A stretch of 64,000 bases of DNA from Chryseobacterium senegalense (GCA_001403755.1 CYUH01000012.1:62001-126000); one strand, 5' to 3'; counted from the first letter of the stretch, positions 53,798-63,855 are shown. A program made the numbers and translations. The notes: generated from the sequence alone by a model not told the origin.

Positions 53798-53805
53798 CAA
53801 AGATA
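53798..53805 (-). promoter_or_regulatory. -7 box of padR-pspC operon (TATCTTTG)
   Basis: On the minus strand TATCTTTG matches TAnnTTTG, 74 bases before the padR ATG. Confidence 0.5.
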
Positions 53806-53937
53806 TAAAATTAGTTTAGTAATATGCAATACAAAGTAGTGAATTTTTAAAAAGTTTTTTCATTTAAATTTTAATAAAGCATTACGATCCTTTATCAATA
53901 AGCTTTTAAACAAAATTTATTCACTAAAATTAAATGC

Positions 53938-53969
53938 AAAAAAAAATCTGTCTCGATGCTGAAACAGAT
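53938..53969 (-). terminator. Terminator of the type IX cargo gene
   Basis: ATCTGT (53946-53951) pairs with ACAGAT (53964-53969); on the minus strand a T run of nine follows. Short stem with a 12-base loop, moderately convincing. Confidence 0.6.
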
Positions 53970-54009
53970 CTTTTGATTAAAAATTAATATTCTTAGTGAG
54001 ATTTCGGAT

Positions 54010-57000
54010 TTAATTTCGGTTTTTTACCACTACCCAACCTTTGTAAAGTCGCCCATCGGGAAGCGTGATCACATACCAATAAGTGGTAGTAGGAACCGGA
54101 CGACTGAGATATTTTCCGTTCCAAACAAATTGATCTGCCGATTTCTGCTCGAAAACCAAGATTTGCTGACGGTCAAAAACCTGAATTGATGATTGTTGCC
54201 CTTCAAAAACATCCAAACCTTTGATAATCCAATGGTCATTAATCCCATCTTCGTTTGGGGTAAACACATTCGGAATATCGAAAACCACGCCTTTTTTCGG
54301 CAATCCTCTGCATTGTTCATTTTCAAACTTCACATAAAAAGTGGTTATCCCTTTCGGTAAATTCACAAAAACATTGCTCGTTTGCCAATTAATTCCATCG
54401 ATTGAATATAAAATAGGTTTGCTTCCTGTCGCGATTACGGTAAATGAATTATCGTTTGGAACAAGTTGCGTAATGACAGGAACTTCATAGTTTTTCACTT
54501 CAATAGTGGTGGTAAAAGTACAGTCATTTGCTGCTGTAACCGTAATAGAGTAAGTTCCTGCGACATTCACCCCGAGCAATTCGGGATCTGTAGAAACCAC
54601 TTGTCCTGCCGGATTTTTCCATTCGTAGGAAACTAGATTTAATCCTGAAAAATCTGGTTTTATATCAACTGAATCGCCATCGTAGGGACAGAAATAATGA
54701 TCAGGAATAGAAAAAGATGGCGCCACTTTGAACTGAACTTTAATGGTAGCCATTTCTGGACAAAACCCTGATGAAGCTACTTTCACATAAATTAGATTTC
54801 CGCCCGGACCTGTGTTGTAGGGAAAATTCGATGGATTGGTAATCGCATTGGTATTATTATGTAAATCTGCAAGCGACGGGTAATAAGTAAAAGTTCCACC
54901 TGCGAGCATTTGCGTTTCAAATTGGGTTAAATCTACCACTTCACTTCCATCGTTTCCAGCATCGCAAGATTCCAAAGTAAACGGCCCTGAATTCCCCATT
55001 ACAACCTTGACTCCAGCTTGTAAGTCAATGGATGCAAGGTCATTACAGCCCGGAATATTCTCAACCTTCACCCAAATTCTCGCAGGCAAAGTAGCAATTT
55101 CAAAATTGGAAGGGTTTGTTATTTCATTCTGGCTATTCTCTGCATCTGTTTCATTTAAATAGAATATAAAATGGTTTTCAGGATCATGGAAATCAACCAT
55201 TTGAGAAGTGTAATTCAAAAGATTAACTTCATATTTCCCATCCAAATTGCTATCACAAATTCCGTTTATCACCGAATTTATTGCTTTTGGCGGGAAATAA
55301 GTTTTCAAATGAATGGCCTGTACCGAAAAACATTGTGTCAATGTGGACTCGAACCTCGCATAGATGGTGGTAAGTGCATTATCGGTAATTTGAGGAGAAG
55401 GAATTTGGGTAGAAACCAGTCCTGCATTCGCTTCATATAAAGTTTTATAATAGGTGATTTGAATATCGGAAAGCTGAACTGTATTTTGCGACTGATCAAA
55501 CATCAAAGGCGTTGCTTCACTCAGATTAAAGCTTTCATTAAAATCAAAACCCGGATCACATCGTCTCAAAGTTGTTTCAGAAAGGATAATTGTCGGTAAA
55601 AAATTAATTTTCAAATTCAACGCAACAATAGAAAAACATCCACTTGCGGTGAATTGAACTTTCACATAAACCGTATTTTCCGCAGAAGCTAAATAAGATT
55701 GTGGATTGTAAATTGGGTTATACAACGATTGAGATGACGAATCATAATTCTTATAATAGGTAAAAATAACAGAGGAAGTATCGCTGTAAATCTCACTTTC
55801 GTATTTAGTAATATCAAAAGGTTCTTTACCATCGTTATTGTTGTCGCAAATATCATTTGCCATGAAATTGTTATTAAAAGTCACATCCGGAGCAACCACC
55901 AATTTAATGGTAATCGGATAAATTTCCACACAATTCTGTACCTGAACCTTTGCATAATAAGTCTGAGTGCCCGATAAAAGAATATTTGTTTGAGGATTAG
56001 TACCACTGACCGCATCCGCATTACTCAGAAAATAAGAAACCGTTGCCGATTGCGAACCTGCAATTTGCCAACTATAATCCGTAAGATTGATGTTTTCGCT
56101 TCCATTATTTCCAGTATCACAAGCGCTGAAATCGGTTCTCATCGCAACGGGATGAATGAGCGAAATGGTTAAAGGCCGAACCGTAAAACAATGATCTGCT
56201 CCCTCAAATCTTACATAAAAAGTTTTGTACACATGATAACCATCATCAGTAACTACTTGCGAAGGAGAAATTGCATTTTGAGGAATTTCTGCATCATTCT
56301 GGTTATTGTAAAAAGTAACCGTAATTCCAGGCGCTGTACTGTCGTACATTGTTTGGGAAAGCGCTGCCAGATCCACCGTAATATCGTCTGTTCCATTGAA
56401 ACAAATAGGGATTGTTTTCGCAGTAGCCGGAATATTTGTAAACGTGACGTCTAATTTTATTTCCGCAATCGAAAAACATCCACCCGGATAAGCAACCCTG
56501 GCAAATACAGAATATTGCCCATTATGAATGGTACTCAAACTGTACCCATAACCATCGTACGCTTCTTGAAAAGTACTATGATACGAAATGACAACACCCG
56601 TTTCGCTGGTCACCAAGCTATCAAGATTGGTGGAAAAATCGAAATTTTCTTCTAGATCATCATTATAATCGCAGGTCGTAACAGCAAACGGAATTGGCGT
56701 ATTCACCGCTGGACCTGGAGTAAAACTCACCGAAATGGGACCAAAAACCATGGAGCAAGAAGCAGTAGTATATCGCACCCATAATTGTGTCGTGGCAGTA
56801 ATATTGGCAACAGAGATGGGGTTTGTTGAGGAATTCGCATCCGCAGCATTTGTATAATAACTGATTGTCGCAGCTGCACCGGATGAAAATAACTGATTAT
56901 TGAATTTCCAAAGCTGGTAATTATTTTCGATTCCATCATTATTGGAATCACATAAATTTACGGTGGTTCCCAAAAGTACATTACTGATGAACTCAAACCT

Positions 57001-58233
57001 CAACTCAGCTACTCGGAAACAGTTTGGATTTGTTTTATTCTGAATTCTTACAAAATAGGTCGTATTGCTATTGATCGAAACATTCGCACCTATTGAATTA
57101 TTTCCAAATCCCGCATCGGTTGCTGAATTAAAATAAGTAAAATTAAAATTTCCAATATTTTGAGGAGTTACATTCTGTTGATAATCATCCAAATTGATGC
57201 TTTCCGAAGTTCCGCTGGTTATACAAAAAGTTTTGGTGAAATTTTTGGCAAGCGGATAATCCGGCGCAAAATTTACATTAATGTCATCGGTGAAAACCTG
57301 TGGCGTTCCACAAATATTATAAGTGGCTCTGGCTCTATAAGTCGTGGTGTTTTCCGGGCAAACTGAAATCGATTTTCCGGTTCCCAAATAAGAATTAGCA
57401 ACGTCAAACCAATCAATAACCGGACTGATCACTGCTCCGTTGGGCGAAAATTTCCAGCCTTCATTCTGTGCTGCCCAAACTCCGGTGTTTCTATTGGCCG
57501 GTGAATATCCTTTTGTTCCGTCCTCATTCATAATTCCTAAAAGCGAATTAGAAAATCTGGCGGTAGAACATGGTAATTTTTTATCTTCAACAAAAATCTC
57601 AATTTCATTCGTAAATTCTGAAAGCACAATCTGTGTAGAAACTCTTTCATCACAACCAACCAATCTTCCTTGATAAAAATTAATGACCAATTTCCTGCAA
57701 GATCCCGCTCCAATCACCGAATAATAAATTTCCGAAGGCTCCGAAGCCGGAAACGTTAAGTCCTGATACACTCCAAAAATCGAATTTCCCGGCAATAAAG
57801 GATGCGGATTACTATGCGCAATATTCGGAAAACTGATTTTATTCAATTGAGAAAGATCAAAAGTGATCAGACCGTTGGATCCCACAACGACTTTGTTATA
57901 ACTTTTCCCAAAAAAGCAAAACGTGAACGGAATATCAATAGAAGCAGCAAATAAATCATCGTAATCGGCATTTAGAGCAGTTCCACTATTAAAAGGAATG
58001 TATGGTGAGTACGCGATCGGAGACATCGAATACCCATCAGTTGCGCGGGTTGTAGGCGCAGAAGCATTAAGCGTCAAACACCGATTATTGTTCACCAAAG
58101 GATAATTACAATCTATTAAAACATCGCTATTTCCCGCTGCATCTGTTACCGAAAGTGATTGACAAACCTGAGCTTCATAAAAAGATTGCCAAAATGAAGA
58201 GAGGACGATTAAAAAAGTAAAAAGGTTTTTCAC
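54010..58233 (-). CDS. Large type IX-secreted repeat protein (gliding-type C-terminal sorting domain)
   Basis: A 1407-residue protein. A GTG at 58233 begins a signal peptide (VKNLFTFLIVLSSF...). The N-terminal part has an NHL/ nidogen-like region (GLITFDLSQLNKISF, YYSVIGAGSCRKLVINFYQG). About nine tandem modules of roughly 100 residues follow, each with a CDxNxDGxE-like core, such as CDSNNDGIENN, CDYNDDLEENF, CDTGNNGSENI, CDNNNDGKEPF, CDPGFDFNESF, CDSNLDGKYEV and CDAGNDGSEVV. The C-terminus has VFTPNEDGINDHW, the type B sorting domain of the type IX system. It is a surface or adhesive protein. The TTG at 58275 lies upstream of the promoter box, so GTG is chosen. Confidence 0.88.
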   Translation of the reverse strand: MKNLFTFLIVLSSFWQSFYEAQVCQSLSVTDAAGNSDVLIDCNYPLVNNNRCLTLNASAPTTRATDGYSMSPIAYSPYIPFNSGTALNADYDDLFAASIDIPFTFCFFGKSYNKVVVGSNGLITFDLSQLNKISFPNIAHSNPHPLLPGNSIFGVYQDLTFPASEPSEIYYSVIGAGSCRKLVINFYQGRLVGCDERVSTQIVLSEFTNEIEIFVEDKKLPCSTARFSNSLLGIMNEDGTKGYSPANRNTGVWAAQNEGWKFSPNGAVISPVIDWFDVANSYLGTGKSISVCPENTTTYRARATYNICGTPQVFTDDINVNFAPDYPLAKNFTKTFCITSGTSESINLDDYQQNVTPQNIGNFNFTYFNSATDAGFGNNSIGANVSINSNTTYFVRIQNKTNPNCFRVAELRFEFISNVLLGTTVNLCDSNNDGIENNYQLWKFNNQLFSSGAAATISYYTNAADANSSTNPISVANITATTQLWVRYTTASCSMVFGPISVSFTPGPAVNTPIPFAVTTCDYNDDLEENFDFSTNLDSLVTSETGVVISYHSTFQEAYDGYGYSLSTIHNGQYSVFARVAYPGGCFSIAEIKLDVTFTNIPATAKTIPICFNGTDDITVDLAALSQTMYDSTAPGITVTFYNNQNDAEIPQNAISPSQVVTDDGYHVYKTFYVRFEGADHCFTVRPLTISLIHPVAMRTDFSACDTGNNGSENINLTDYSWQIAGSQSATVSYFLSNADAVSGTNPQTNILLSGTQTYYAKVQVQNCVEIYPITIKLVVAPDVTFNNNFMANDICDNNNDGKEPFDITKYESEIYSDTSSVIFTYYKNYDSSSQSLYNPIYNPQSYLASAENTVYVKVQFTASGCFSIVALNLKINFLPTIILSETTLRRCDPGFDFNESFNLSEATPLMFDQSQNTVQLSDIQITYYKTLYEANAGLVSTQIPSPQITDNALTTIYARFESTLTQCFSVQAIHLKTYFPPKAINSVINGICDSNLDGKYEVNLLNYTSQMVDFHDPENHFIFYLNETDAENSQNEITNPSNFEIATLPARIWVKVENIPGCNDLASIDLQAGVKVVMGNSGPFTLESCDAGNDGSEVVDLTQFETQMLAGGTFTYYPSLADLHNNTNAITNPSNFPYNTGPGGNLIYVKVASSGFCPEMATIKVQFKVAPSFSIPDHYFCPYDGDSVDIKPDFSGLNLVSYEWKNPAGQVVSTDPELLGVNVAGTYSITVTAANDCTFTTTIEVKNYEVPVITQLVPNDNSFTVIATGSKPILYSIDGINWQTSNVFVNLPKGITTFYVKFENEQCRGLPKKGVVFDIPNVFTPNEDGINDHWIIKGLDVFEGQQSSIQVFDRQQILVFEQKSADQFVWNGKYLSRPVPTTTYWYVITLPDGRLYKGWVVVKNRN

Positions 58234-58251
58234 GAATAAAATAAATATGTG

Positions 58252-58259
58252 CAAATGTA
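58252..58259 (-). promoter_or_regulatory. -7 box of the type IX cargo gene (TACATTTG)
   Basis: On the minus strand TACATTTG matches TAnnTTTG, 18 bases before the GTG start. It decides the start, since any earlier codon would lie outside the transcript. Confidence 0.6.
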
Positions 58260-58296
58260 TAAAGAAACTCACCAAGTCGATATCAATCTAAACGAT

Positions 58297-58304
58297 TAAA
58301 TTTG
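58297..58304 (+). promoter_or_regulatory. -7 box of the symporter gene (TAAATTTG)
   Basis: TAAATTTG matches TAnnTTTG, 20 bases before ATG 58325. No clear -33 TTG. Confidence 0.5.
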
Positions 58305-58324
58305 CAAGATCAAATTATGAATGT

Positions 58325-59554
58325 ATGAAACAATTAATAAAAAATTACTCTGGAATTATCCTGCTGATCATCGGGATCACCGCCGGAAGTTTCCTAGGAA
58401 TTTTCTTTCCAAAAGCGGTGGATTATGTGAAACCATTGGGTGATATTTTCCTAAATTTATTGTTTGTGAGTGTAGTTCCATTGGTTTTTTTCGCGGTTTC
58501 TAATTCCATTGCTTCCCTGGAAGAGCAGTCGAAATTTGGTAAAATTATTTTCTCAATGATTTTCACTTTTCTTTTATTCATCATCCTTGCAGCACTTTTT
58601 ACGATCAGCGCAGTATATTTTTTTCCTACGGAAGCATTACCGTCAACCTCTAAAGAAATCTTGGAAACGGGCAACGACGCTACTTGGGGTGATCGAATTG
58701 TGAGTTTCTTCACGGTCGGCGAGTTTACCGAATTGTTTTCGCGAAAAAATATGCTTGCCTTACTTATTTTCGCTTTTCTCACTGGAACTGCTGCCAGAAA
58801 AACCGGTCACGCAGGGAAAGATTTCACGCTTTTTCTCGCTTCTGGGTACGAAGTGATGAAAGAACTTTTATTATTAGTAATGAAGGCTGCTCCCATTGGT
58901 TTAGGTGCCTATTTCGCTTATCAAGTAGCGACGGTCGGACCTCAGCTTTTCGGATTTTATGCCAAACCACTTGGCTTGTATTACGCAGCCGGAGTGGTTT
59001 ATTTTCTTGTCTTTTTCTCGCTTTATGCATTTTTAGCTAAAGGCAAAGACGGAATAAAAATATTCTGGAAAAACAATATTTATCCAAGTTTAACGGCAAT
59101 TTCCACGTGCAGCAGTTTCGCTACGATGCCCGCAAATCTACAAGCAGCCGCAAGAATTGGTGTGCCCGATGCCATCGCCAATATTGTAATTCCTATCGGC
59201 AGTACGCTTCACAAAAACGGCTCGTCGATGTCTTCTATAATCAAAATTTATGTCGCATTTCTCATCATCGGGCGCGATTTCTTTGATCCAATGAATTTGC
59301 TATTAGCTTTAGGAATTACCATTTTCGTGAGCATTGTTGCGGGCGGTATCCCAAACGGAGGCTACATTGGTGAAATGCTGATGATTTCCGTTTACCAACT
59401 ACCTGTGGAAGCCATTCCAGCGGTCATGATTATTGGGACTTTGGTAGATCCGTTGGCAACTGTTCTCAATTCGACTGGAGACACCGTTGCAGCAATGTTT
59501 GTTACCAAAATTTCGGGAGAAAAATTTCAGGAACCCAAAGAATTTGCGGTGTAA
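58325..59554 (+). CDS. Dicarboxylate/amino acid:cation symporter (DAACS family)
   Basis: A 409-residue membrane transporter of the GltP/DctA family, taking up glutamate, aspartate or C4-dicarboxylates with Na+ or H+. The start NYSGIILLIIGITAGSFLGI is the first helix. The Ser-rich hairpin loop TAISTCSSFATMPANLQAA, GSTLHKNGSS, and the last helical hairpin TLVDPLATVLNSTGD are the substrate-site hallmarks. Length is normal. It is monocistronic and convergent with HMG-CoA synthase through a shared hairpin. Confidence 0.93.
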   Translation: MKQLIKNYSGIILLIIGITAGSFLGIFFPKAVDYVKPLGDIFLNLLFVSVVPLVFFAVSNSIASLEEQSKFGKIIFSMIFTFLLFIILAALFTISAVYFFPTEALPSTSKEILETGNDATWGDRIVSFFTVGEFTELFSRKNMLALLIFAFLTGTAARKTGHAGKDFTLFLASGYEVMKELLLLVMKAAPIGLGAYFAYQVATVGPQLFGFYAKPLGLYYAAGVVYFLVFFSLYAFLAKGKDGIKIFWKNNIYPSLTAISTCSSFATMPANLQAAARIGVPDAIANIVIPIGSTLHKNGSSMSSIIKIYVAFLIIGRDFFDPMNLLLALGITIFVSIVAGGIPNGGYIGEMLMISVYQLPVEAIPAVMIIGTLVDPLATVLNSTGDTVAAMFVTKISGEKFQEPKEFAV

Positions 59555-59584
59555 GATTTAAACAAAATTCAATATCATTAATAA

Positions 59585-59616
59585 AGAAAAGCCGCTTCCA
59601 CTGAAACGGCTTTTCT
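59585..59616. terminator. Bidirectional terminator between symporter and HMG-CoA synthase genes
   Basis: AGAAAAGCCG (59585-59594) pairs with CGGCTTTTCT (59607-59616), a 10-bp stem with a 12-base loop, serving both convergent genes. Confidence 0.8.
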
Positions 59617-59633
59617 CTATTTAAAACTGAAAA

Positions 59634-60959
59634 TTATTGATAATCATAATATCTTGCTCCCAATGATAGTGGGTTTTGAGTTTCGATACTTTTTAGTCCA
59701 AATCCTCTATAATTCGGATTTACCGATGTTTCCAATTGTTTACGATGGAGTTTTTCGTAGGTCTCAAAATCAATAGCGTTTCTGTTTTTCAAATTCTCGA
59801 AAACATTCCACTTCTGAACCACTTCTCGCCAAGATTTTCCAACCTTTCCGGCAAAAACTTTCGCTTTTGAGCCACTGCCATACGCTAAAAATCCGATTTT
59901 TTGATCTTGCAAATTTTCATTTTTATCGTAGCTCACCTGCAACGCAGAAAGCAACGCCATAAAAATAGAAGCTGTGTACATATTCCCAACTTCCGAAGAA
60001 GCGCGCTGCGAAGGTTCTATTTTTTCATTAATAAATTTGAGATAATCTTCGGATTTTGCTACTGCTTTCTGGTCTTCAGCGCTTTGATAAGAAAGCTTAT
60101 TTTCTAAACTGTAAAGTTCTGTAAAAACCCTTTTCCCATGAAATGCATACGGCAAATGGAAAACCAGGTATCGCCAGTTTTCATAAGGTTTTTCAATTCC
60201 TGTCTGTTCTTTATAATGCTCGTAAGCTTCGCGAATTCTGTCTTGGTAACATTGGTTGGAATATTGTCCATCAAAAACCGGTTCATCCGTAAAAATTTCA
60301 ATTTTATCAGGCATAAATTCTGTTGCTGAAGTTAAATCGGATTTCAAGGCAATTCTTCTTGGTTTAAAGAAATCGAAAACACTATCTGTTGCCACTCCGT
60401 ACACATTTTCTATTTCTAAAAGTTGAGGTTTATCAGACACAAGAATCGCGACTGCACCTCCGCCTTGGGTATATTCGCCGGAACTAGCCAACTCATATTT
60501 TGCATAATCGGAAGCAATAACAACGGCTTTTTTTCCGGGATTTGCTCTACAAAAATCCAGGCAGTTTTGCAACGCATCTACCGCGCCTATGCACGCAAAC
60601 GTCATGTCCACCACATCGCAATTTTTGAAGCAACGTTTCCCGAAATCCTTTTCCAGAACGCTTTCCACCATTTGCATCGCGTAAGTCGCTGTCGGTTTTG
60701 CCACATCCAAAGCACTTTCGGTTCCGAGATAAATTCTGGAAATATCTTTTGGGTTAAGCTGGTAATCTTTAATAAGTTTCAGTAAAGCTTCTGCGGCGAA
60801 GGTAGCTGCATCTTCATGCGCATCGGGTAAAGCCATTTTGTGTATACCCAACCCTTTCTCGAGTTTTGCGGGTTCTATATTTCTTTTTTCTGCTAACTCC
60901 TTAATTTCCAAATACAGGGACGGAATATGGAAGCTCGCTGCCTCAATACCATAGTTCAT
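59634..60959 (-). CDS. Hydroxymethylglutaryl-CoA synthase
   Basis: A 441-residue thiolase-fold enzyme making HMG-CoA from acetoacetyl-CoA and acetyl-CoA, the second step of the mevalonate route to isoprenoids, which flavobacteria use. The catalytic Cys is in MTFACIGAVDAL near 121, with Glu in GTESALDV near 87 and His in LVFHLPYAFHGKR near 265. It ends with a complete C-terminus. The M1 peptidase terminator lies just upstream, so it has its own promoter, not clearly seen. Confidence 0.92.
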   Translation of the reverse strand: MNYGIEAASFHIPSLYLEIKELAEKRNIEPAKLEKGLGIHKMALPDAHEDAATFAAEALLKLIKDYQLNPKDISRIYLGTESALDVAKPTATYAMQMVESVLEKDFGKRCFKNCDVVDMTFACIGAVDALQNCLDFCRANPGKKAVVIASDYAKYELASSGEYTQGGGAVAILVSDKPQLLEIENVYGVATDSVFDFFKPRRIALKSDLTSATEFMPDKIEIFTDEPVFDGQYSNQCYQDRIREAYEHYKEQTGIEKPYENWRYLVFHLPYAFHGKRVFTELYSLENKLSYQSAEDQKAVAKSEDYLKFINEKIEPSQRASSEVGNMYTASIFMALLSALQVSYDKNENLQDQKIGFLAYGSGSKAKVFAGKVGKSWREVVQKWNVFENLKNRNAIDFETYEKLHRKQLETSVNPNYRGFGLKSIETQNPLSLGARYYDYQ

Positions 60960-61010
60960 ACTTCTTAAATTTTAAAACAAATTTCTGAAAAATATCTTCC
61001 ACTGAAAAAT

Positions 61011-61037
61011 AAAAAAGCCGGAACTACAAGCTCCGGC
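61011..61037 (-). terminator. Terminator of the M1 peptidase gene
   Basis: GCCGGA (61017-61022) pairs with TCCGGC (61032-61037), 6 bp with a 9-base loop, followed on the minus strand by six T, ATTTTT. Confidence 0.75.
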
Positions 61038-61063
61038 AAAAAAAATTATCGGCAAAGTAAAAA

Positions 61064-63574
61064 TTACTTGTACGCTTCAATCGCTTTATTAAGCGCATCA
61101 ATCTGTTGATTGATGGTTGGGCTTGAAGGATTTGCTTTTAAAACAGTCATTTTTTTGGCAAGTCCATCTTTCAAAATTTGTAAAATCATCATTTTGGCTT
61201 GTGGATTTTCACCAATTTGTTTTTTCACTTGGGTTAAAATTTTAGTTACATTTTCCGTAGCTTTCAAATTATCGGAACTCATAATCCAATTAAAACCTTC
61301 TTCAGCTGCTGCTCCCAATTCCGGATTCTGGAATTTAATGAAAGGATAAAACGCCGCTGTAGAAGCAATTGCAGGCATTTGTTTTTCGATTTTGTTTTTT
61401 ACGATAACCGGTAAAAGTTCGGAAATTAAATCCTCACTAGCGCTTTCCAAATCAATTTTGTCGGCCAACGTGGCAACTTTAGCAGGATCAACAAGCGAAA
61501 TCCCGCTGAGTGAACTTCCTTTCACCGAATTAGAAACGGCATTGATTCCTTTTTCAAAAAGCGGCAGATATTTTTTATCTTTTGTTTTTGCTAAAGCTGA
61601 AATCGCCGCACTTTGAACCAACGTTTTCGGATCGTTCGAAGCCATTTTTTCAACTTCCGAAAGTGCTGCTTTTGCCTGATCAGCTTTCGCAAGATCTAAT
61701 CCGCTCAATGCTTTCATTCGTATTCTGAAGTTGGAATCTTTCAGCGCTGCAACCAATGTTTTAAGTGAAGCTGCGTTTACTCCTTTATTTTCTACCGCAT
61801 TTTCCACTGCTTTATATCTACTCAAAAATTCTTTGGAGTTGGTATATTGAGTGAAATACTGTTCCGGTGTTTTGGTTTCGGTATATTCTGCTAACAAGAT
61901 TCCATCTGCATTAATATTGATGAAATCAGGATTTTTGCCAACCTGGAAAGTAAAATCGTTCTTTTCTTTGGCTGCTACCCACACATTTTTTCTGGTTGGT
62001 TTTCCGTTTTCGTAGACGTCGATTGCCAATGGAAACTCGAAATTTTCCGATATCTGATTTTGATTAATGGTGATGGTTACCATTTTCTTCACCGGTTCAA
62101 ACGATGTGGTGTACGAAATTTTCGGATGGCCGCTTCTATAATACCATTGATTGAAGAACCAATTAAGATCTTTACCGGAAACTTTTTCTAAAGAGAGACG
62201 AACTTGCTGCGCTTCGCCCGTTCCGTATTCGTTGGTTTTCAAATAATCATTTAAACCTGCAAAAAATGCATCATCCCCTAAATAATTTCTAAGCATATGA
62301 AGGATTGAACCTCCTTTGTTATAAGAAACTCCATCAAACATATCTTCTCTGGAATGATAATCGAATCTTACCAAATCTTTGGAAACATTGGATGGATCGC
62401 GGAAATACCCTTCGGAGGCTTTCATTAAAGTATAATCGGCAAAATCTTTTCCGTATTTGTATTCGTTCCAAAGGTATTCGGAATAATTGGCGAAAGACTC
62501 ATTAACAGTAAGATTGCTCCAGCTTTCCGCGGTAACCAAATCGCCGAACCAATGGTGGAAAAGCTCGTGAGAAATCACATCTTCCCATTTGTTTTCATCG
62601 ATTAAATCTCCCGGTTTTTGTTGAGCAGATTCCTGGTGAAGAACCGCTGTGGTATTTTCCATCGCTCCGGAAACATAATCTCTTGCAGTAATTTGCGAAT
62701 ATTTGGCCCAAGGATAATCATAATTCAATCGCTTCGAGAAAAATTCTATCATTTCCGGAGTATTTCCGAAAATTTGTTTTGCGTAAGGTTCGTATTCCTT
62801 CTCCACATAATAATCTACAGGAATATTTCTCCATTTATCTTTTATCACAGCATACTCGCCTACTCCAATGAAGAATAAATATGGCGCATGTTTTTTGTCC
62901 ATCACCCAATGGTCGGTGCGCATTCCGTTGTTTTCTTTGGTTGAAGATTTCATCAAACCATTGGATAAAGTCACATATTTATCCGGAACAGTCATGTAGA
63001 TTTCCTGAGTGGTTTTTTGGTTGGGTTTATCGATCGTTGGAAACCACGCGGAACTAGCTTCGGTTTCTCCTTGAGTCCAGATTTGAGTTGGTTTATCGGT
63101 GTCTTTTCCTTGCGCATTGATGAAGTAAAGTCCTTTTGCGTCAGTTATCGCTGCGCTTCCTTTGTCTTTAACCTCATTCGGACGAGCCGTATATTTGATG
63201 TAAACCGTATAATCCTGATTTCGATTATAGGTTTTGTCTAAATTAATTTTCAGGACATCATTTTTATAATCGTATTTTAAAGGCGTTTTCGAACCATTTT
63301 TATCCAAGGCCACTTCGTGAATCAACATGGCTTTTGCATCCAAAACCAAAGAATCCGATGGGTAAAAATACGGACTTGCGGTAAGCCATTCTTCGCCACT
63401 CATCTGCTCTTTCGCATAGTCGAAACTCACCTTCAGTTTCGTATGTTTCAGTTCGGTAGATTTGGTATGGGTTTGTCGGTACACTTTTGCTCGTCCGGAA
63501 GTTTCGGTCTGCGCGAAGGCATTTCCGATAAACAAAATTCCGAGTAAACTGATGGATAGGATAAGTTTCTTCAT
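61064..63574 (-). CDS. Secreted M1 family metallopeptidase (aminopeptidase N-like)
   Basis: An 836-residue zinc aminopeptidase with a signal peptide (MKKLILSISLLGILFIGNAFAQ). The exopeptidase motif GAMEN is near 303 and the zinc site HELFHHWFGDL near 334, with the second Glu ligand in NLTVNESFANYSEYLW. The last 250 residues are HEAT-like helical repeats. It trims N-terminal residues from peptides outside the cytoplasm. The small antitoxin-like gene is 15 bases upstream on the same strand. Confidence 0.94.
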   Translation of the reverse strand: MKKLILSISLLGILFIGNAFAQTETSGRAKVYRQTHTKSTELKHTKLKVSFDYAKEQMSGEEWLTASPYFYPSDSLVLDAKAMLIHEVALDKNGSKTPLKYDYKNDVLKINLDKTYNRNQDYTVYIKYTARPNEVKDKGSAAITDAKGLYFINAQGKDTDKPTQIWTQGETEASSAWFPTIDKPNQKTTQEIYMTVPDKYVTLSNGLMKSSTKENNGMRTDHWVMDKKHAPYLFFIGVGEYAVIKDKWRNIPVDYYVEKEYEPYAKQIFGNTPEMIEFFSKRLNYDYPWAKYSQITARDYVSGAMENTTAVLHQESAQQKPGDLIDENKWEDVISHELFHHWFGDLVTAESWSNLTVNESFANYSEYLWNEYKYGKDFADYTLMKASEGYFRDPSNVSKDLVRFDYHSREDMFDGVSYNKGGSILHMLRNYLGDDAFFAGLNDYLKTNEYGTGEAQQVRLSLEKVSGKDLNWFFNQWYYRSGHPKISYTTSFEPVKKMVTITINQNQISENFEFPLAIDVYENGKPTRKNVWVAAKEKNDFTFQVGKNPDFININADGILLAEYTETKTPEQYFTQYTNSKEFLSRYKAVENAVENKGVNAASLKTLVAALKDSNFRIRMKALSGLDLAKADQAKAALSEVEKMASNDPKTLVQSAAISALAKTKDKKYLPLFEKGINAVSNSVKGSSLSGISLVDPAKVATLADKIDLESASEDLISELLPVIVKNKIEKQMPAIASTAAFYPFIKFQNPELGAAAEEGFNWIMSSDNLKATENVTKILTQVKKQIGENPQAKMMILQILKDGLAKKMTVLKANPSSPTINQQIDALNKAIEAYK

Positions 63575-63589
63575 TTGAAATAATAATTT

Positions 63590-63817
63590 TTATTTTGCTT
63601 TTTTGGTAATTAGGATATCGAAAATATCGTTGACGATGCTTTCATATTCTCCTTTTTTCAATTGTTCTTTGCTTTTGGTAAATGCTTTTTTCAGATCGCT
63701 TTCTGTGTTTTCATCGTCGATGATTTCTACAGATTTGATGCCTTTGATCTGAAGCAAAAGTTCCGTCAGTTTTTCCAAACTGGCGTTTTCATCAAGATTT
63801 ATTTTTAATGATTTCAT
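63590..63817 (-). CDS. Small protein, antitoxin-like
   Basis: A 75-residue protein: KSLKINLDENASLEKLTELLLQ-type N-terminus, with a helical charged C-terminus (SKEQLKKGEYESIVNDIF). The shape is like many Bacteroidota antitoxins that pair with RelE/ParE toxins. A RelE/ParE-like toxin end is 77 bases upstream, but a terminator lies between, and the order (toxin before) is opposite to the usual one. It may be an orphan antitoxin or unrelated. The M1 peptidase gene follows. Confidence 0.55.
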   Translation of the reverse strand: MKSLKINLDENASLEKLTELLLQIKGIKSVEIIDDENTESDLKKAFTKSKEQLKKGEYESIVNDIFDILITKKAK

Positions 63818-63855
63818 TGGGGAATAAGTCTTTTAATTTCAGGAAAAGTTACAAA

